DNA of 64,000 bases from Hormiphora californensis. Taxonomy: Eukaryota > Ctenophora > Tentaculata > Cydippida > Pleurobrachiidae. Below, piece after piece: positions 63,433-64,000 of the stretch. Position 1 is the stretch's first letter. Each line of letters begins with the position of its first letter. Under the pieces are notes generated by a model that did no database searches, was not told the DNA's origin, and worked only from the letters and a program-made list of their open reading frames with translations. Position numbers and translations under genes: made by a program. Location: assembly GCA_020137815.1 (NCBI GenBank), contig CM035352.1, forward strand, positions 6,610,025-6,674,024, given 5' to 3'.

Positions 63433-64000
63433 GTCTAGATCATCTATACTATATAGAGGATTGCTAGGGTCTATATCGCTCTCCTCTCGCTATATATCTC
63501 TATCTCTCTCTCTCCTCTCCTTCTTTCTTCTCTTCTTGCTCTCTCTCTCCTCTGCCCTCTCTCTCTCTACTTTCTCTCGCTCCTCTCTCTCTCTCTCTCT
63601 CTCTCGCCTCTCTCTCTCTCTCTACTCTCCCTTCCTATACCCTACCATCTCCTCTCTCTCTCTCTGCTCCTCCTTCTCTCTCCTCGTCTCTCTATATCTC
63701 TCTCTCTCTCACTCTCTCTCTTGCTCCCTCTCTTTCTTTCGCGATGGCATTGCGAAAAAGCGCGCACCTTTACGTGGTCTAGAACTAAAAACAGATCGGT
63801 TAACTCGTTACCACCCGATAGCAGGCTTCTCCAGTTCTCCTTACTACGACAGTGAACTTAGGTAATCACCATGATTATAACCAGTGGTCCAGGAGAGAAA
63901 GAGAGTGAGAAGGAGAGGGAGAGAGAGAGAAAGAGAGAGAGGTGGAACTGGCTGCGTTTTTATACCACCAAGCATAATTAACTACAGCTGTTCTACGGAA
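46770..64000 (-). CDS. VPS13: VPS13-family bridge-like lipid transfer protein (C-terminal part; gene continues right)
   Basis: More than 30 exons on the minus strand. Clear exons include 63340-63160, 63010-62545, 56374-55889, 55670-54640, 48450-48293, 48138-47861, 47678-47431 and the last, 47259-46770. Landmarks: AARSPVVALPRCPNSEQRLEGHLGNVTVRG in the lipid-channel repeat region (given in part), and the VAB/SHR-BD part at 54.6-55.7 kb (SIRNNTSQSLEVLLVNP, PVVLTNSLPVDIRY). The C-terminal ATG2-C-like helices show FKGVVGTITKPAVGVFDLAS. A PH-like end follows, whose reading needs a frame change near 46960 to reach RFNVPHSKTQLLFSRLECSD and the stop at 46770. VPS13 proteins bridge membranes for bulk lipid transport. 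The paralogue (A/C/D) cannot be decided. An antisense gene and several hairpin repeats lie in its introns. Confidence 0.9.
48531..48625. repeat. 95-bp hairpin in a VPS13 intron
   Basis: TTATTAATTTAGTGTCACTA…CGTTGTTTATC is mirrored by GATAAACAACG…TAGTGATACTAAATTAATAA. A small palindromic MITE is likely. Confidence 0.75.
49453..50157 (+). CDS. N-terminally anchored acidic protein nested antisense in a VPS13 intron
   Basis: ATG at 49453 (or 49393 for a 255-residue form) gives about 234 residues. MLSFNSKLLLATCTAGAAAL then AIWWAYRRED is a single TM anchor with flanking positive charges. The remainder is very acidic with EEEEEEDSDEYEEGE, a Ser-rich patch (RSMLSLSTSSTLC), PPPPPRQMTYAEFRSLAIEA and a possible C-terminal helix. 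No introns. The family is not recognised. The layout (short N-terminal TM, long charged tail, intronless, antisense inside another gene) parallels the gene at 9240-9794. ATTTTATTG near 50180 could supply a weak poly(A) signal. Confidence 0.55.
   Translation: MLSFNSKLLLATCTAGAAALAIWWAYRREDKDEPKDDLTITEIEKSKEIIEDTALVEDVVEVTETDEVTMMQDEVDMPDEVDITVSEEGEDVGGMSRGRSMLSLSTSSTLCNSRDRMMGSMGLIIEEEEEEDSDEYEEGEILVFSDSEESEEKGEVSEAEIEGEVKIDENLNVEVVPQNVEVRTEEPRTLSTGSIFPPPPPRQMTYAEFRSLAIEAEWQEALAHAMRIPDMSEF
50290..50345. repeat. Transposon end relic
   Basis: CAGTCGGACCCTGATTTATC + GGGATGCTCGGGG is a single terminus related to 36914-37750 and to the 43792 relic. Confidence 0.6.
51738..51785. repeat. Degenerate transposon end relic
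   Basis: CCAGACCCCGATTTGACGAC followed shortly by an inverted GGGGTCTGCGG. It lies in a VPS13 intron. Confidence 0.4.
52115..52245. repeat. About 38-bp tandem repeat beside a VPS13 donor
   Basis: Four units of ATGCCCATATAAGGTGTTGT + TACAATCACGTA. The unit edge next to the exon (GGTGTTTTAC|CTG) is a variant of the repeated GGTGTTGTTAC, so the donor GTAA is part of the unit. The motif CACGTGATGCCCATATA also occurs alone at about 28045. Confidence 0.75.
53650..53810. repeat. Duplicated acceptor segment plus 17-bp pyrimidine array in a VPS13 intron
   Basis: CTCGTGGGTACTGACAGAGA occurs twice (53648 and 53701). On the coding strand it is the region ending in the acceptor GAGCAG. It is followed by five units of AGTTGAGAGAAGGAGGG, which read as polypyrimidine on the coding strand. 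Confidence 0.75.
54012..54136. repeat. 125-bp element with inverted ends
   Basis: CTGATAAGCAGGAACCGACC at the left; GGTCGGTTCCTGCTGATAAG at the right. Small MITE in a VPS13 intron. Confidence 0.7.
57231..57447. mobile_element. 217-bp fully palindromic MITE in a VPS13 intron
   Basis: TAGGGTAGCGACTGGCTATT at the left and its complement (one mismatch) at the right. The arms of about 100 bp are nearly perfect (GGTGTTTCAAATTAGCCGCC), with a loop of about 25 bp. Confidence 0.88.
60424..60530. repeat. 107-bp hairpin element in a VPS13 intron
   Basis: GTGACAAATAGAGTTAACTT + GTCAC at the left is inverted at the right as GTGACAAGTTAACTCTATTT + G, around an AT-rich centre. Confidence 0.8.
61029..61064. 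repeat. GT microsatellite followed by a G run
   Basis: (GT)n of about ten units then eleven or so G, in a VPS13 intron. Confidence 0.85.
63348..63960. repeat. GA then CT then GA microsatellite block
   Basis: (GA)n from 63348 to 63430, CT-rich sequence with many interruptions from 63478 to 63740, then GA-rich again from 63893. Like 35750-36190, it pairs complementary purine and pyrimidine tracts. Frames within it are artefacts. Confidence 0.85.

Noticed and set aside
63431-63865. Ser/Leu-rich plus-strand ORF near the right edge
   Set aside because: Microsatellite-derived frame in a VPS13 intron.

Overview
This is a stretch of an animal nuclear genome. Nearly every gene has GT-AG introns, and the orthologues are metazoan: USP12/46, NDUFA6, ZCCHC10, nicalin, a P2X channel, TAF12, pyruvate dehydrogenase E1-alpha, a TLC-domain protein, ZW10, 6-phosphogluconolactonase and a VPS13. 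Genes are close together, introns are mostly 60-600 bp, and they carry many small inverted-repeat transposons and tandem repeats. ShKT-domain secreted proteins, intronless 7TM genes and a P2X channel of the kind found in early-branching lineages suggest a sponge or another non-bilaterian animal. The species cannot be fixed from this sequence.

Layout. 0-1.3 kb: first coding exon of USP12/46 (gene runs off the left edge) and NDUFA6, both on the minus strand. 1.3-4.1 kb: inverted-repeat elements. 4.4-11.3 kb, plus strand: ZCCHC10-like with an RS tail, then 12-exon nicalin with a small antisense membrane-protein gene inside intron 7. 11.8-17.9 kb, minus: an orphan protein, a P2X receptor, TAF12. 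18.7-22.2 kb, minus: two paralogous 7TM genes around a two-TM protein with a Pro/Gln/Tyr-rich tail. 22.2-24.4 kb: repeats. 24.4-32.1 kb, minus: PDHA1, whose 5.5-kb intron 6 holds a secreted ShKT/lectin-like gene, a papain-like protease with three ShKT domains, tRNA-Gly(CCC) and a composite repeat. 32.4-40.6 kb, minus: TLCD3-like gene, whose introns hold a CR1-like LINE, a 2-kb minisatellite and an antisense 7TM gene broken by a transposon. 40.8-42.9 kb ZW10; 43.2-44.3 kb 6PGL; 44.9-46.1 kb a broken CHK-kinase-like gene. 46.8-64 kb: the C-terminal part of VPS13 with an antisense nested gene.

Two themes stand out. First, several tandem arrays are built from real splice-site sequence. The largest is about 60 copies of a 33-bp unit containing a polypyrimidine-AG at the TLCD intron 1 acceptor. 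Others sit at TAF12 donors and at nicalin and VPS13 acceptors. Second, conserved genes in 14-47 kb show a cluster of one-base frame breaks (P2X, TLCD, ZW10, CHK-kinase, VPS13, possibly 6PGL). These may be assembly indels or real lesions.

The genes do not form one pathway. They are mixed housekeeping genes (mitochondrial energy metabolism, ER and Golgi tethering, transcription, pentose phosphate) interspersed with lineage-specific receptors and secreted proteins. Exon limits come from reading splice sites and comparing with remembered family features; no database search was run.
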